Positions 44,033 to 54,521 are shown, numbered from the stretch's first letter. The stretch is DNA of 64,000 bases from Pseudomonadota bacterium (GCA_022709365.1 JAKLIY010000003.1:62001-126000), one strand, 5' to 3'. Made by a program: numbers and translations. The notes: a model not told the origin generated them from the sequence alone.

Positions 44033-44968
44033 TCAGAGGAATAGCGAACTGACCGACTCTTCCAGATGAATGCGGCGCATGGATTCAGCGAGCAGACCTG
44101 CGACGCTGATCTGGCGGATATTTGGACAGGCTGCTGAATCGGGACGCAGAGGAATGGTGTCGGTGACGACCAGCTCATCCAGCGCCGACTTGCGGATATT
44201 CTCCGCCGCCGCGCCGGACAGCACCGCGTGGGTGCAATAGGCCCGCACTGATGCGGCGCCCCGCTCTTTCAGTGCCTTAGCCGCCAGGCACAGGGTGCCG
44301 GCGGTGTCCACCATATCGTCCACCACAATGCAGTGCTGATCCTCGACATCGCCAATCACATGCATGACCTGGGCTTGATTCGGCGCAGGACGGCGCTTGT
44401 CGATGATCGCCAGTTCGGAATCATCCAACCGCTTGGCCAGCGCCCGAGCGCGCACCACGCCGCCGACATCCGGCGACACGACCATCAAATCGCCAAGATT
44501 CCGGGCGCGGATGTCATTCAGCACCATCGGCGTGGCGTAGACGTTATCCACCGGCAGGTCGAAGAAGCCCTGAATCTGATCCGCGTGCAAATCCACGGTC
44601 AGCACCCGGTCCACACCGACGCTGGTGATCATATTGGCGACCACTTTGGCGGAAATCGGCACCCGCGCTGAACGGGGGCGGCGATCTTGCCGGGAGTAAC
44701 CGAAATAGGGAATGACCGCCGTGACCCGCACCGCTGAGGAACGGCGCAAGGCATCGGCCATCACCAGCAACTCCATGATGTTGTCGTTGGTCGGCGCGCA
44801 GGTCGGCTGTACGATGAACACATCCTTGCCGCGCACATTCTCCATTAACTCGACCATCACCTCGCCATCGCTGAACCGGCTGACGACTGCCTGGCCGAGC
44901 GGCATCTGGAGATGGCTGACAATATCGCGGGCCAGTTGGGGATGGGCGTTGCCCGCAAACACCATCAT
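44033..44968 (-). CDS. prs: Ribose-phosphate pyrophosphokinase
   Basis: Prs makes PRPP from ribose 5-phosphate and ATP. The ~311-residue protein has [67 protein letters not shown] in overlapping parts, and the PRPP loop [14 protein letters not shown] use the ATG at 44968, where homology begins and GAAGG precedes it; the frame is open to 44998. It follows tRNA-Gln, the classical gammaproteobacterial order. Confidence 0.97.
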   Translation of the reverse strand: MMVFAGNAHPQLARDIVSHLQMPLGQAVVSRFSDGEVMVELMENVRGKDVFIVQPTCAPTNDNIMELLVMADALRRSSAVRVTAVIPYFGYSRQDRRPRSARVPISAKVVANMITSVGVDRVLTVDLHADQIQGFFDLPVDNVYATPMVLNDIRARNLGDLMVVSPDVGGVVRARALAKRLDDSELAIIDKRRPAPNQAQVMHVIGDVEDQHCIVVDDMVDTAGTLCLAAKALKERGAASVRAYCTHAVLSGAAAENIRKSALDELVVTDTIPLRPDSAACPNIRQISVAGLLAESMRRIHLEESVSSLFL

Positions 44969-45020
44969 GCGACCTTCATACACAACCCATTCCCCCACTG
45001 TCGGTCTGCGATGATAAAGA

Positions 45021-45095
45021 TGGCTGGGCCGCCAGGATTCGAACCTGGGAATGCCGGAGTCAAAGTCCGGTGCCTTACCACTTGGCTACGGCCCA
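45021..45095 (-). tRNA. tRNA-Gln (anticodon UUG)
   Basis: The minus strand begins TGGGCCGTAGCCAAGTGGTA and ends with TTCGAATCCTGGCGGCCCAGCCA-type acceptor (encoded CCA). The anticodon arm is CCGGA-CTTTGAC-TCCGG with anticodon TTG. The acceptor stem TGGGCCG/CGGCCCA is fully paired. Confidence 0.97.
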
Positions 45096-45111
45096 ATAAA
45101 TCGGAAACACT

Positions 45112-46035
45112 TCAGGCGGATACCTGTTGCTCTCGCGCCAGGCGTTCATGCAGCGGTGAACGGTTGCAACCCCGCGCCACAAATCCCGTCCAGTCTGGCG
45201 GCAACCGCGCTAGCACTTGCCGGGCGCTATCCACATCCGGGAAGGCGGCGAACACACAAGCGCCAGTGCCAGTGAGTCGCGCTACGCTTTGCTGCGCCAG
45301 CCAAGCAGCGGCAGCGGCGACTTCCGGGTAGCGGCGATAGACCACCGCTTCGCAATCATTACCGCCAGCGCCGTTCACGAAGTCGACTATTGTGCTGAGT
45401 GGGGAGTTTCTTGTCAATTCCGGGTCGTTAAACACGGCCCCGGTAGCGACCTGGCAAGCCGGTTTAAGCACCACAAACCAGGGTTCGTCCAGCATCACCG
45501 GCGTCAATCGTTCGCCCACGCCTTCCGCCCAGGCAGCTTGCCCGTGGACAAAGACGGGGACATCCGCGCCGAGTTGTAAACCCAATGCCGCCAGTTCCAC
45601 CAGACTCAACCCGGTTCGCCAATAGTGATTCAGCGCTACCAGTACAGTCGCCGCATCGGAACTGCCGCCGCCCAGCCCGCCGCCTATCGGGAGATTTTTG
45701 ATGATGTGGATGGTCGTGCCCTGACCGGTTCCCGTGATCTGCTGCAAGCGGCGGGCGGCGCGCACCGTCAAATCGTCCTCCAGGGACACGCCGGAGACTT
45801 CGCCGATGCGCTCAATGACGCCATCCTCGCGCGGTGTGAACCACAACCAGTCGTGGTAATCGAGGAACTGAAACACCGTCTGCAACAGGTGGTAGCCGTC
45901 CGGTCGGCGTCCGACGATGCGCAACATGAGGTTCAGTTTGGCCGGGGCCGGCCAGGCGGCGGATAACTCGATATACCCCTCGCCCGCTTGCGGGAGAGGG
46001 GTTGGGGGTGAGGGCGGCGTGGTTACAACTTCCAT
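45112..46035 (-). CDS. ispE: 4-diphosphocytidyl-2-C-methyl-D-erythritol kinase
   Basis: IspE phosphorylates CDP-methylerythritol in the MEP isoprenoid pathway. The protein has WPAPAKLNLMLRIVGRRPDGYH, the GHMP glycine loop NLPIGGGLGGGSSDAATVL and ARLTGTGACVFAAF. The first ~26 residues, including PPSPPTPLPQAGEGYIELS, come from a palindromic repeat; the conserved protein would start near WPAPAKLN. The ATG at 46035 overlaps lolB by 13 bases. An insertion at the N terminus is likely tolerated because the active site lies further in. Confidence 0.95.
   Translation of the reverse strand: MEVVTTPPSPPTPLPQAGEGYIELSAAWPAPAKLNLMLRIVGRRPDGYHLLQTVFQFLDYHDWLWFTPREDGVIERIGEVSGVSLEDDLTVRAARRLQQITGTGQGTTIHIIKNLPIGGGLGGGSSDAATVLVALNHYWRTGLSLVELAALGLQLGADVPVFVHGQAAWAEGVGERLTPVMLDEPWFVVLKPACQVATGAVFNDPELTRNSPLSTIVDFVNGAGGNDCEAVVYRRYPEVAAAAAWLAQQSVARLTGTGACVFAAFPDVDSARQVLARLPPDWTGFVARGCNRSPLHERLAREQQVSA
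45973..46018. repeat. C/G-rich palindromic repeat at the 5' end of ispE
   Basis: CCCCTCGCCCGCTTGCGGGA with GAGGGGTTGGGGGTGAGGG forms a hairpin; on the minus strand it encodes PSPPTPLPQAGEG in frame. Confidence 0.75.
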
Positions 46036-46634
46036 TGTTCGATGACCAGTTTGACGCTCAAATCCGGACGCCGGGCAACGATGCGTTCCGGCAGATCGAG
46101 GTTGAGAATGGAGGTCGGCGCGTAAGCGGGATATTCGATGATCCAGCCGTTCTGCTCCAGGCGGGTCAGGCGACCGCTGGCGTCGGTTTGCAGCACGGGC
46201 GTTGAACCGGGTTCGGGCAGACCGCGCACCCAGTAGCGCAACCCGTTCACTGGCAGGCGCACGCCGAGTGTCTGCTCTAATAAGTCGTCGGCATCTGGCG
46301 CGGTCCAATTCTGGCCGTCTTGGGTCTGAATCCGTACTTCCTGACCGTTACTTTCGACGATGACCCGGCCCTGACCGAGCGGGCCGATTAAATCAATGCG
46401 ATAGCCGGAATCCTGTTGCGCCCACTGAAAGCTGGCGTGCCAACCCTCCTGGCCGCTGACCACGCCAATTCGACCGTCCGCCTGCCAGGTAGTCAGTTGC
46501 TTGAGCACGGTTTGTCGGGCAGTCCAGGCGCTGGCGGCTTCCGGGGAGAGAGTGGGCGGTGTGGCGCAACCGGAGAGCAGGGTTAAGGCGAGGACCAGTC
46601 CGGCCCAGTGGGATTTTGGATTTTTTTGACGCAT
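46023..46634 (-). CDS. lolB: Outer membrane lipoprotein LolB
   Basis: LolB accepts lipoproteins from LolA and inserts them into the outer membrane. The 203-residue product has a lipoprotein signal peptide with lipobox LLSGC, then LTTWQADGRIGVVSGQEGWHASFQWAQQ in parts, YRIDLIGPLGQGRVIV and NGLRYWVRGLPEPGS. These are family features. It sits between the TPR lipoprotein gene and ispE. Confidence 0.94.
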   Translation of the reverse strand: MRQKNPKSHWAGLVLALTLLSGCATPPTLSPEAASAWTARQTVLKQLTTWQADGRIGVVSGQEGWHASFQWAQQDSGYRIDLIGPLGQGRVIVESNGQEVRIQTQDGQNWTAPDADDLLEQTLGVRLPVNGLRYWVRGLPEPGSTPVLQTDASGRLTRLEQNGWIIEYPAYAPTSILNLDLPERIVARRPDLSVKLVIEQWKL

Positions 46635-46728
46635 TTCAAGTCAGTTCTGCGACGAAGCTGGCAATACGGCTTTGGATTCAGGCAATTTCCAGAAATAGAG
46701 TGACTCGGTCCCGCTTGGCGGCGTTCGC

Positions 46729-48438
46729 TTACCACCCAAACCGTTCCCGCAATTTGCGTAAATGCATACTGTCCGGTTCACGGGCCAACGCCTCCTTCCA
46801 GATTTTTTTAGCTTCCTCGCGCTGACCGTTGACCCACAGCACCTCGCTCAAATGTGCAGCGATTTCGGCGTCGGCACTGGCCCGGTAGGCGCGGCGCAGA
46901 TAGTCCACCGCCTGGTCTCGATTGCCCATCCGGTATTGCACCCAACCCATACTGTCCAGCACCGCCGCATCATCGGGCATCTGCGCCAGCGCCTGTTCGA
47001 TATAACCCAGTGCTTCCTGATAGCGGTCGGTGCGGTCGGCCAGACTGTAACCGAGCGCGTTTAACGCCTGGCCATTCTTCGGATCAGCGGCCAGAATGGC
47101 GCGTAAATCCTGTTCCAGAACATCCAGCCGATTGATTTTTTCCGCGGCCAGCGCTCGGGCGTACCGCAGTTCCTTGTCGTCAGGATGCACAACCAGCGCC
47201 CGTTCCAGGCTGTCAAAGGCCTCCTGATAGCGTTCCGCTTCCCGCAGCGCCTCGGCCTCGGCCAGATACAGAGTGATGCCGTTCTGGGGATGATTGCGGC
47301 GCAGCGTGTCGAAATGTTGACTCACAGCAGGGATATCGCCGGCTTTGGCCAAAACTGCGCCCATCCGTATTTGCGCCGGCAGATAGCGCTCTTCATCCTT
47401 CACCCGCTCATACCACGCGCGGGCTTTCGGGTAATCGGCGCGCTGTTCCTCAACCCGGCCCAGCTCGAAATAGGCGTCGGTCAGTCGGGTTTTACGCTTG
47501 ATCAAATCCAGAAAATAGGTTTCGGCCAGGTCAAATTGCCGGGTTTCTGCCGCCAGCAGCCCGAGCGCGTAGAGTGAGTCGGTATCCTTGGGATTCTGAC
47601 TGAGCAGGGTGGCAAACTCGCGGCGGGCCTTGTCCAGTTGGTTGGCGTCGATCAGCAGGCGGGCATAACTCATGCGCAAATTGCGGTCGCGGGGAATGGC
47701 GGCGACCGCCTTGGCCAACCCGGCCAGCGCCGTTTCCTTGTCGCCGCCATCCAGCAACAGGCGGGTGCGCAGTAAATGAGCGGGAACCAGTTTCGGATCG
47801 CGGGCCAGCGCCAGATCCAGACTGGCCAGCGCCTGCCCGCGATCCTCGGCGGCGGCCGCCAGCATCGCATAGTAATACTGAGCAAAGGCCGAACGCGGAT
47901 TGCGGTCGCGGAACTGGCCCATCACCCGTAGCGCCAGCGCCTTGTCGTCCGCCTGGCCGAGCAGCGCAGCGACCGTCGCGTAGCCCTGTTGCTGGTCTTT
48001 CTTGCTGGCGGCGCGCCGAACGGTTTCCAGATAACCTGCGGCTTCCTCCAGTCGGCCATTGCGCAGCAGCGCCAGCGCCAGCGTCTGTTCGGCCTGCTCA
48101 TTATTGGGGGCCAGTGCATGCCAGCGCTGCGCCATTTCCAGCGCGGCGGTGTTTTCCTTCATCAGCAACGCCAATACCGCGGCGCGCTCGGCCACCCGGG
48201 GATCGTCACTGACCTTGGCGACCTGTCGGTAGTGACCGAGCGCCACATCCAGTTGATCGCGCTTGCCCGCCAGTTCCGCCGCCAGTAACTGATACATCAA
48301 ATCCGCACGAGGGCTGGGTTGCAGCGTCGGGCGAATGGTGAATTCCGGCTCAGTCGGCGCTTGCGCGTCCACCACGGTAGCGCAGCCGCCCGATAGCAGG
48401 AGCAGACCGCTAAAAAAAGCTTTTAAAAGTTTGTTCAT
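46729..48438 (-). CDS. TPR-repeat outer-membrane lipoprotein
   Basis: The 569-residue product begins MNKLLKAFFSGLLLLSGGC, a lipoprotein signal with lipobox SGGC, followed by many tetratricopeptide repeats (for example ALGHYRQVAKVSDDPRVAERAAVLAL in parts, NALGYSLADRTDRYQEALGYIEQAL, VLDSMGWVQYRMGNRDQAVDYLRRAY). It matches the conserved TPR protein next to lolB and hemA in pseudomonads. It probably acts as a scaffold on the inner face of the outer membrane, function unknown. It diverges from hemA. Confidence 0.9.
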   Translation of the reverse strand: MNKLLKAFFSGLLLLSGGCATVVDAQAPTEPEFTIRPTLQPSPRADLMYQLLAAELAGKRDQLDVALGHYRQVAKVSDDPRVAERAAVLALLMKENTAALEMAQRWHALAPNNEQAEQTLALALLRNGRLEEAAGYLETVRRAASKKDQQQGYATVAALLGQADDKALALRVMGQFRDRNPRSAFAQYYYAMLAAAAEDRGQALASLDLALARDPKLVPAHLLRTRLLLDGGDKETALAGLAKAVAAIPRDRNLRMSYARLLIDANQLDKARREFATLLSQNPKDTDSLYALGLLAAETRQFDLAETYFLDLIKRKTRLTDAYFELGRVEEQRADYPKARAWYERVKDEERYLPAQIRMGAVLAKAGDIPAVSQHFDTLRRNHPQNGITLYLAEAEALREAERYQEAFDSLERALVVHPDDKELRYARALAAEKINRLDVLEQDLRAILAADPKNGQALNALGYSLADRTDRYQEALGYIEQALAQMPDDAAVLDSMGWVQYRMGNRDQAVDYLRRAYRASADAEIAAHLSEVLWVNGQREEAKKIWKEALAREPDSMHLRKLRERFGW

Positions 48439-48487
48439 GACCAGCGTCGAAAACCGTCCTGATGAAGTAAGTGCAGGATCAACCGTT

Positions 48488-48531
48488 TAGACCCCCAACC
48501 CGGCCTTTCCCCGTAAAATGGGGAGGGGGCG
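48488..48531. repeat. C/G-rich palindromic repeat upstream of hemA
   Basis: GACCCCCAACCCGGCCTTTC followed by CCCGTAAAATGGGGAGGGGG lies in the divergent spacer between the TPR gene and hemA. The remaining ~120 bases before hemA are promoter-like but no sure hexamers were found. Confidence 0.65.
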
Positions 48532-48648
48532 AATGCTAATGGTGCGGAATAACCGTGTAATATAATCCAACAGAGGTATGACCTTGCCATACGCCGGTTT
48601 TATCCCGCACAATCCCACCGTTTTTGACCCTATCCTGACTGCAAGCTT

Positions 48649-49917
48649 ATGCCTTTGCTGGCTCTTGGCCTCAATCATCAGACTGCGCCCGTCGGCGTTC
48701 GTGAACGAGTGGCGTTTGCGCCCGACCGGCTGCATCCCGCTCTGCGCGACCTGCTCGACCGGGGCGGCGCTTATGAAGCGGCGATCCTGTCCACCTGCAA
48801 TCGTACTGAACTGTACTGTGGCCTGAAAGACGGCGACAGTCGGCAGGTAGTGGAATGGCTGGGAGATTATCATAGGCTACAGACCGTGGATTTGTGGCCC
48901 TATCTTTACCAACATGCTGAGGGACGGGCGGTTCGCCATATCCTGCGGGTGGCTTCCGGGCTGGATTCGCTGGTGCTGGGCGAGCCGCAGATTCTCGGTC
49001 AGGTCAAGGCCGCCTATCAGGCCGCCAACAGCGCCGGCGCGTTAGGGATGCGCCTGGAGCGACTGTTCCAGCACACCTTCGCCGTCGCCAAGCAGGTGCG
49101 CACTGATACCCGGATTGGCGTCAGTCCAGTGTCGGTAGCGTTCGCGGCAGTCAGCCTGGCCAAACAGATTTTCGCCGACTTGCCCCAGCGCACCGCGCTG
49201 CTGATTGGCGCCGGCGATACGATGGAACTGGTCGCCCGCCATCTGCATGAGAGCGGCATTCGCCGGCTGGTGGTCGCCAACCGCACGCTGGAACGGGCGC
49301 ATGCGCTGGCGGCGTCCTTTGCCGGTTACGCCATCGCTCTGGAGGAAATTCCCGCCCATTTGAGCGAAGCAGACATGGTCATTTCCGCCACCGCCAGCCC
49401 AGGTTTGATGCTCGATGCGTCCCTGATCCACCGCTGTTTAAAACAGCGTCGGCACCAACCGATGTTCATGGTCGATCTGGCGGTGCCGCGCGATATTGAT
49501 CCGGTAGCCGCTGATCTGGACGATGTCTACCTGTACACGGTCGATGATCTTAAAGACATTATCCAGGAAAATCTGCGCTCGCGGCAGGCCGCCGCCGCGC
49601 AGGCCGAGGAGATTATCGACAGTCAGGTGGAGCATTTCATGGCCTGGCTGCGGATGCAGGACAGCGCTGTGAGCATCCGGGCGTTGCGCCAGCGGGCCGA
49701 AGCCCTGCGTGATGAAGTTCTGGCCCGCGCCCAGCGCCAATTGGCGCAAGGCAAGGATCCTGCCGAGATCCTGAATTGTCTGGCGAATACCCTGACTAAC
49801 AAATTGATGCACCCCCCTTGCGCCGGCTTGCGCGAAGCCGCTGCCCAGGGCGATGTCGAAACCCTGACCCTCATCCAGAATTTATACCGTCTACGCGACG
49901 GAAAGCCCGGTCCATGA
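48649..49917 (+). CDS. hemA: Glutamyl-tRNA reductase
   Basis: HemA reduces glutamyl-tRNA to glutamate-1-semialdehyde, the first step of haem synthesis. The 422-residue protein has [15 protein letters not shown], the active cysteine in [36 protein letters not shown] in parts, [13 protein letters not shown] and [28 protein letters not shown] in parts. It overlaps prfA by 4 bases (ATGA). Confidence 0.97.
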   Translation: MPLLALGLNHQTAPVGVRERVAFAPDRLHPALRDLLDRGGAYEAAILSTCNRTELYCGLKDGDSRQVVEWLGDYHRLQTVDLWPYLYQHAEGRAVRHILRVASGLDSLVLGEPQILGQVKAAYQAANSAGALGMRLERLFQHTFAVAKQVRTDTRIGVSPVSVAFAAVSLAKQIFADLPQRTALLIGAGDTMELVARHLHESGIRRLVVANRTLERAHALAASFAGYAIALEEIPAHLSEADMVISATASPGLMLDASLIHRCLKQRRHQPMFMVDLAVPRDIDPVAADLDDVYLYTVDDLKDIIQENLRSRQAAAAQAEEIIDSQVEHFMAWLRMQDSAVSIRALRQRAEALRDEVLARAQRQLAQGKDPAEILNCLANTLTNKLMHPPCAGLREAAAQGDVETLTLIQNLYRLRDGKPGP

Positions 49918-50996
49918 ATTCATCCATGCTCGCCAAGCTGGAACAGTTGGCGGCTCGTCACGAAGAAGTGAGCGCCCTGCTGGCTGAACCGCAGATCATC
50001 AACGACAACGACCGCTTCCGTGCCTTGTCGGTGGAATATGCGCAACTGGAGCCGGTCGCCAGCAGTTTTCACGCTTATCGGCGGGTACTGGACGATCTTG
50101 ACAGCGCCCGCGACATGACTCGCGACAGCGACCCCGAGTTACGCGCCCTGGCGCAGGATGAGTTGCTGGAGGCCGAGGAGCGGCGCATCGCGCAGGAGCA
50201 GACGTTGCAATGGCTGCTGCTGCCGAGCGACCCGCATGACGCCGGCAACGTGTTTCTGGAAATCCGCGCCGGGACGGGAGGTGACGAGGCGGCGCTATTC
50301 GCCGGGGATTTATGGCGCATGTATGGCCGTTATGCCGAATTGCGCGGCTGGAAGCTGGAAATTCTCAGCGAGAGTTTCGGCGAACACGGCGGCTACAAGG
50401 AAGTCATCAGCCGCATCATCGGCCAGGGCGCTTATTCACGATTAAAATTCGAGTCTGGCGCGCACCGGGTGCAACGGGTGCCGGTGACGGAAGCGCAGGG
50501 CCGGATTCACACTTCGGCGGCGACGGTGGCGGTGATGCCGGAATTAGCGGAAGTCGAGCAAGTCGATATTAATCCCAATGAGTTGCGTGTTGACACCTTT
50601 CGCGCTTCCGGGGCGGGCGGCCAGCATGTCAACAAAACCGATTCCGCGATCCGCATTACCCACTTGCCCAGCGGTATTGTCGTGGAATGTCAAGATGAGC
50701 GTTCCCAGCACAAGAACCGCTCGCGAGCCATGTCGTTGTTGCAGGCAAAATTGTTGACGGCGGAGCGGGAGAAGCAGACCAGCGCCCAGGCCCAGACTCG
50801 GAAACTGCTGGTCGGCAGCGGCGACCGTTCGGAACGCATCCGCACCTACAATTTCCCCCAGGGACGGGTGACCGACCATCGCATCAATCTGACGCTCTAC
50901 AAGCTCGATGACGTGCTGCAAGGGAATCTCGATCCGGTGATTGATCCGCTGATTCAGGAATATCAGGCCGATTTGTTGGCGGCGTTGGCGGAATAG
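49914..50996 (+). CDS. prfA: Peptide chain release factor 1
   Basis: RF1 ends translation at UAA and UAG. The protein is exactly 360 residues from the ATG at 49914, the family length, with [39 protein letters not shown] in parts, the GGQ loop [16 protein letters not shown] and the C-terminal [17 protein letters not shown]. The longer upstream frame is hemA sequence. prmC, which methylates the GGQ glutamine, follows 4 bases later. Confidence 0.98.
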   Translation: MNSSMLAKLEQLAARHEEVSALLAEPQIINDNDRFRALSVEYAQLEPVASSFHAYRRVLDDLDSARDMTRDSDPELRALAQDELLEAEERRIAQEQTLQWLLLPSDPHDAGNVFLEIRAGTGGDEAALFAGDLWRMYGRYAELRGWKLEILSESFGEHGGYKEVISRIIGQGAYSRLKFESGAHRVQRVPVTEAQGRIHTSAATVAVMPELAEVEQVDINPNELRVDTFRASGAGGQHVNKTDSAIRITHLPSGIVVECQDERSQHKNRSRAMSLLQAKLLTAEREKQTSAQAQTRKLLVGSGDRSERIRTYNFPQGRVTDHRINLTLYKLDDVLQGNLDPVIDPLIQEYQADLLAALAE

Positions 50997-51000
50997 GTGG

Positions 51001-51849
51001 GTGAATGCCATCACGTTTCGCGAATGGTTAATCATCGCTACCCAGCAACTGGCTGAAGTCAGCGAGTTGCCGCGCCTGGATGCTGAACTGTTGTTAGCGG
51101 CGGCGCTGGGTCAAACCCGCAGCACTCTTCACGCCTGGCCGGAGCGGATGCTGGAACCGGAACCTGCTGCCTGTTTCACCGCCTGGCTGGAGCGTCGCTG
51201 TAGTGGGGAACCGGTGGCCTATATTCTCGGTCACCGGGAGTTCTGGTCACTGGAACTGCAAGTTACCCCGGATACGCTGATTCCCCGTCCGGAGACCGAG
51301 TTGCTGGTGGAACTGGCGCTGGAACGCTTGCCCGTGAATCGTCCGGTCAAGGTGGCCGATTTGGGAACCGGCAGTGGGGCGATTGCCCTGGCGCTGGCGG
51401 CGGAACGACCCCAGGCGCGCATTGTCGCCACCGATCAAAGTTCCGCCGCACTGGCCGTCGCCTGGCGCAACGCCCAACGGCTGAATATCACCCACGTTGA
51501 ATTCCGCCAGGGCGACTGGTGTACACCGTTGGCTGGCGAACGCTTCGAGCTGATCGTCACCAATCCGCCCTATGTCGCCGCGACCGATTGCCGCTGGCAG
51601 GAAGGCGAGTTGCGCTTTGAACCGGCAGCGGCACTGATTTCCGGTGCAGAAGGGTTAGACGCCTTGCAGATAATTATTGCCACTGCGCCCGATTGCCTGC
51701 AATCCAGCGGCTGGCTGCTGCTGGAGCATGGCTACGATCAAGGCGAGGCGGTACCGGCCTTGTTGCGGAAACGGGGATTTGTCCAAGTCAGCGATTATCA
51801 GGACGCTGCTGGATTGAGCCGGAGCAGTTGCGGACGCTGGCCGGGTTGA
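51001..51849 (+). CDS. prmC: Release factor glutamine methyltransferase
   Basis: PrmC N5-methylates the glutamine of the GGQ motif in RF1 and RF2. The 282-residue protein has an N-terminal helical domain and a methyltransferase domain with GREFWSLELQVTPDTLIPRPETE in parts, ADLGTGSGAIALALA (SAM site), and the substrate motif VTNPPYVA. The GTG start at 51001 follows prfA by 4 bases. The C terminus (DAAGLSRSSCGRWPG) is a little unlike the usual D..G..R...GRW but in register. Confidence 0.95.
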   Translation: MNAITFREWLIIATQQLAEVSELPRLDAELLLAAALGQTRSTLHAWPERMLEPEPAACFTAWLERRCSGEPVAYILGHREFWSLELQVTPDTLIPRPETELLVELALERLPVNRPVKVADLGTGSGAIALALAAERPQARIVATDQSSAALAVAWRNAQRLNITHVEFRQGDWCTPLAGERFELIVTNPPYVAATDCRWQEGELRFEPAAALISGAEGLDALQIIIATAPDCLQSSGWLLLEHGYDQGEAVPALLRKRGFVQVSDYQDAAGLSRSSCGRWPG

Positions 51850-51915
51850 AAGTGTACTGGTCAGCGTCTAAAACCAGGGTTTCACCAGACTCCATCGACA
51901 GAGAGACCGAAAACG

Positions 51916-52404
51916 ATGAATCATTCAGCACTTGGCAAGTGGGTGGGCAGCGCGTTGTGGCTCCTGGCGACGGCGGTTCATGCCCAGGAAATTGGCAGCG
52001 TGGATACGACCTTCCAGTGGGTGGGGCCGAATCATAAGATCGTGATCGAAGCGTTCGATGATCCCAAGATCGACGGTGTGACTTGCTACGTCAGCCGTTC
52101 CAAAGCGGGCGGCGTCAAGGGCGGACTGGGATTGGCTCAAGACACATCCGATGCCTCGCTCGCTTGTCGGCAAACCGGGCCGATCAATATCAAGGAAAAG
52201 TTCAAGGATGGTGAAGAGGTGTTCACTGAGAGCCGTTCGTTGCTGTTTAAAAAGATGCGGGTGGTGCGCTTCCTGGACAAGCCGCGCAACACGCTGGTGT
52301 ATCTGGTCTACAGCGACAAACTGATAGAAGGTTCGCCGAAAAACTCGCTTTCTGCGGTGGCGATGATGCCCTGGGGCAATCTACCACCCAAGATGACGCC
52401 CTGA
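51916..52404 (+). CDS. creA: CreA family periplasmic protein
   Basis: The 162-residue product has a signal peptide ending in AVHAQEIG and the CreA-family body: [49 protein letters not shown], and [20 protein letters not shown] with PWG near the end. The role of CreA is unknown. It follows prmC by 66 bases and may be cotranscribed. Confidence 0.9.
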   Translation: MNHSALGKWVGSALWLLATAVHAQEIGSVDTTFQWVGPNHKIVIEAFDDPKIDGVTCYVSRSKAGGVKGGLGLAQDTSDASLACRQTGPINIKEKFKDGEEVFTESRSLLFKKMRVVRFLDKPRNTLVYLVYSDKLIEGSPKNSLSAVAMMPWGNLPPKMTP

Positions 52405-52424
52405 TTGCTGGAACCGGATCACCG

Positions 52425-52575
52425 TCAGGCTTTGGCGATGGGCTGGCCGCCGCTGTTGAAAATATCACCTTCATGAACCGTGTTGAGCTGAAAGGGGCCT
52501 GGCATCGATGTTCTGAAATACGGGGCCGTTTGAGAAATGTCGGTCAGCGTTCCGGCCCGAGTCAAGGTATCATAA
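52425..52575 (-). pseudogene. Possible protein relic in the creA-xseA spacer
   Basis: A minus-strand frame without a good start reads YDTLTRAGTLTDISQTAPYF and ends HEGDIFNSGGQPIAKA. The phrase 'L.DI..TAPYF' resembles the C terminus of di-haem cytochrome c peroxidases, but the following residues do not continue the match. This is a weak call; the rest of this 205-base spacer is AT-rich towards xseA. Confidence 0.2.
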
Positions 52576-52609
52576 AAAAATATAACCCAATGATTTTATT
52601 TTAATAAAT

Positions 52610-54142
52610 ATGTCTTCTGACGCGAACTCAAGCAGCTACCGATCGACGGCAACGCGCACACCGCCGAAGACCTTTCTGAATGTTGATTTCTCCCAGAAAG
52701 ATGAGGCTAAACGTCTGGGCGCGCGTTGGGATCCCAATCAGAAACAGTGGTACGTCCCGGCAGGTGGTGATCTCGCGCCCTTTGCCCGATGGCTGCCCGA
52801 CGTGGCTTCAACCGTTCGAGAGACTTACGATCTCCTGGCTCTGTCCCCTGAGGGCATTTCGCTGCGCGAACTGATCCATCAGGTCCGCTTGGCTGTTCGA
52901 CAAGCGTTGCCCGAATCCTGGTGGGTCCGTGCGGAGATAGCGAAGGTTGATAATAAATTCAACTCGACCGTATTTCTGGAGCTGGTTGAACGGGATCAGA
53001 CCCGTGAAGTCGCCAGCATCAAAGCGGTCATTTGGAATGCGGAACTCATGCTGTCCCGGTTCAGCCGGCGGACCGGCCATGGATTAGCGGCTGATATGCA
53101 AGTGTTGGTGTTAGCGCGGGTCGAGATGCAGGATCGTTTCGGCCTGCGCCTGGTCATTGATGAGATTGATCCCGCTTATACCGTGGGGGTGATGGCCAGC
53201 CGGTTGCAAGCGATCCGCCAAACCCTCCAACAGGAAAAAATCATCGACGGTAATCGTCAACGACCGTTGCCGGATGATTTCTTCAGAGTGGCGGTGATCA
53301 GTCCCGAGGGCGCCGCCGGCCTGGGCGATTTTCAGGCTGGAGCTGATCCGCTGGCGCGTTTCGCGATTTGCCAGTTCCACTATCTTACCGCGATCTTTCA
53401 GGGACCCAAGGCCAAGAACAGCCTGTTAAGCGCGATTCATGCGGCGCTCGCCTTACCGGCGCTGGATGCGCTGGCGATCATCCGGGGAGGTGGGGCGATG
53501 GCCGACTTACACTGGCTCAATGAATTGGAACTGGCGCGGGCGATCTGCCGCAGTCCAATCCCGGTGATCACCGGCATTGGTCATCAAAAAGATCAAACCA
53601 TTTTGGATGAGGTGGCGTGCTGCGTTGCAGGAACCCCATCGAAAGTGATTGCGTTGATCAGCGAGACGATTCGTCATCGGGCCGCCCGGACCCGCGATGA
53701 CTTCAACGCGATTCAGGCGGTGGTCGAACGCCGACTGACCCAGGCGGATCACCAGGTTGAGGTTTACGCTCAAACCCTGCGGATCGCCGCACGCCGGACG
53801 CTGATCGAAGCAGAAAAAATGGTGGAAGCCCGGCGATCGTCGGTGAGTGACCGGGCGATTTTCAAAGTGGATGTTGCCGAACAACGCATGACCGTCTTCC
53901 ATGAGAATGTGCAGGCGAGCGCCTGGCACTGGACTCGACGGGTTGCTGAAGAAATCCATCGGCTATTACGGGAAATTCTCGGTCAGGGCCTGGAAAAAAC
54001 CTTGCAGCGCGGTTTTGTCCTGGTGCGGGATAACGATCTTCGTCCAGTGACTTCACGGGCGCTGGCGGCGCAGCAGACGCGGCTGATTCTCGAATTCCAT
54101 GACGGACGACTGCCCGTCAACCGAGGGATTAACGATGGATGA
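52610..54142 (+). CDS. xseA: Divergent exonuclease VII large subunit with N-terminal DUF5710 domain
   Basis: The 510-residue protein starts with a DUF5710-like module (about residues 23-65: FLNVDFSQKDEAKRLGARWD and KQWYVPAGGD), then an OB-like domain and the XseA catalytic region AIIRGGGAMADLHWLNELEL, PIPVITGIGHQKDQTILDEV and GTPSKVIALI, followed by long coiled coils and GLEKTLQRGFVLVRD. Standard XseA has GGGSxxDL and HExD; here it is GGGAMADL and HQKD, so it is a divergent branch. ExoVII degrades single-stranded DNA with XseB, whose gene overlaps by 8 bases. Confidence 0.88.
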   Translation: MSSDANSSSYRSTATRTPPKTFLNVDFSQKDEAKRLGARWDPNQKQWYVPAGGDLAPFARWLPDVASTVRETYDLLALSPEGISLRELIHQVRLAVRQALPESWWVRAEIAKVDNKFNSTVFLELVERDQTREVASIKAVIWNAELMLSRFSRRTGHGLAADMQVLVLARVEMQDRFGLRLVIDEIDPAYTVGVMASRLQAIRQTLQQEKIIDGNRQRPLPDDFFRVAVISPEGAAGLGDFQAGADPLARFAICQFHYLTAIFQGPKAKNSLLSAIHAALALPALDALAIIRGGGAMADLHWLNELELARAICRSPIPVITGIGHQKDQTILDEVACCVAGTPSKVIALISETIRHRAARTRDDFNAIQAVVERRLTQADHQVEVYAQTLRIAARRTLIEAEKMVEARRSSVSDRAIFKVDVAEQRMTVFHENVQASAWHWTRRVAEEIHRLLREILGQGLEKTLQRGFVLVRDNDLRPVTSRALAAQQTRLILEFHDGRLPVNRGINDG

Positions 54143-54368
54143 TCATCCACTGGATCCGCAGAGCTTCAATGCGGCCTATGCGGTGCTCAAAAGCAACGCT
54201 GCTTTGTTGAGTAATCAACAGGAACCGGATATTGACCAGTTGTTGCCGCTGGTTGAAGAAAGCATCCAGGCTTACAACATTTGCAAGGCGCGGCTGGACG
54301 CGGTGCGGCAGGCTTTAGAAAAACAGATCGGACCAGAACAGTCGGAGCATGACCCGGCTGACGTTTAA
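54135..54368 (+). CDS. xseB: Exonuclease VII small subunit
   Basis: The 77-residue protein is short, acidic and helical, with QSFNAAYAVLKSNAALLSNQ, DIDQLLPLVEESIQAYNICK and RLDAVRQALE, the layout of XseB, which binds along the coiled coils of XseA. The start ATG overlaps xseA by 8 bases. Sequence similarity is modest, so the call depends partly on position. Confidence 0.8.
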   Translation: MDDHPLDPQSFNAAYAVLKSNAALLSNQQEPDIDQLLPLVEESIQAYNICKARLDAVRQALEKQIGPEQSEHDPADV

Positions 54369-54521
54369 GGTCGATGGCCTTGGCGCGTCGCGGATGCTGA
54401 CCAGCGACCGGTCGCTGAACGCTTTGCCATCTCCGGTGGTCATTGATGGAGCCGTTCCCGGACGTATCGGAACATCGTTCATTCAGGGACCCTCTCATTG
54501 CCAATAACCAGGAGATTGATC

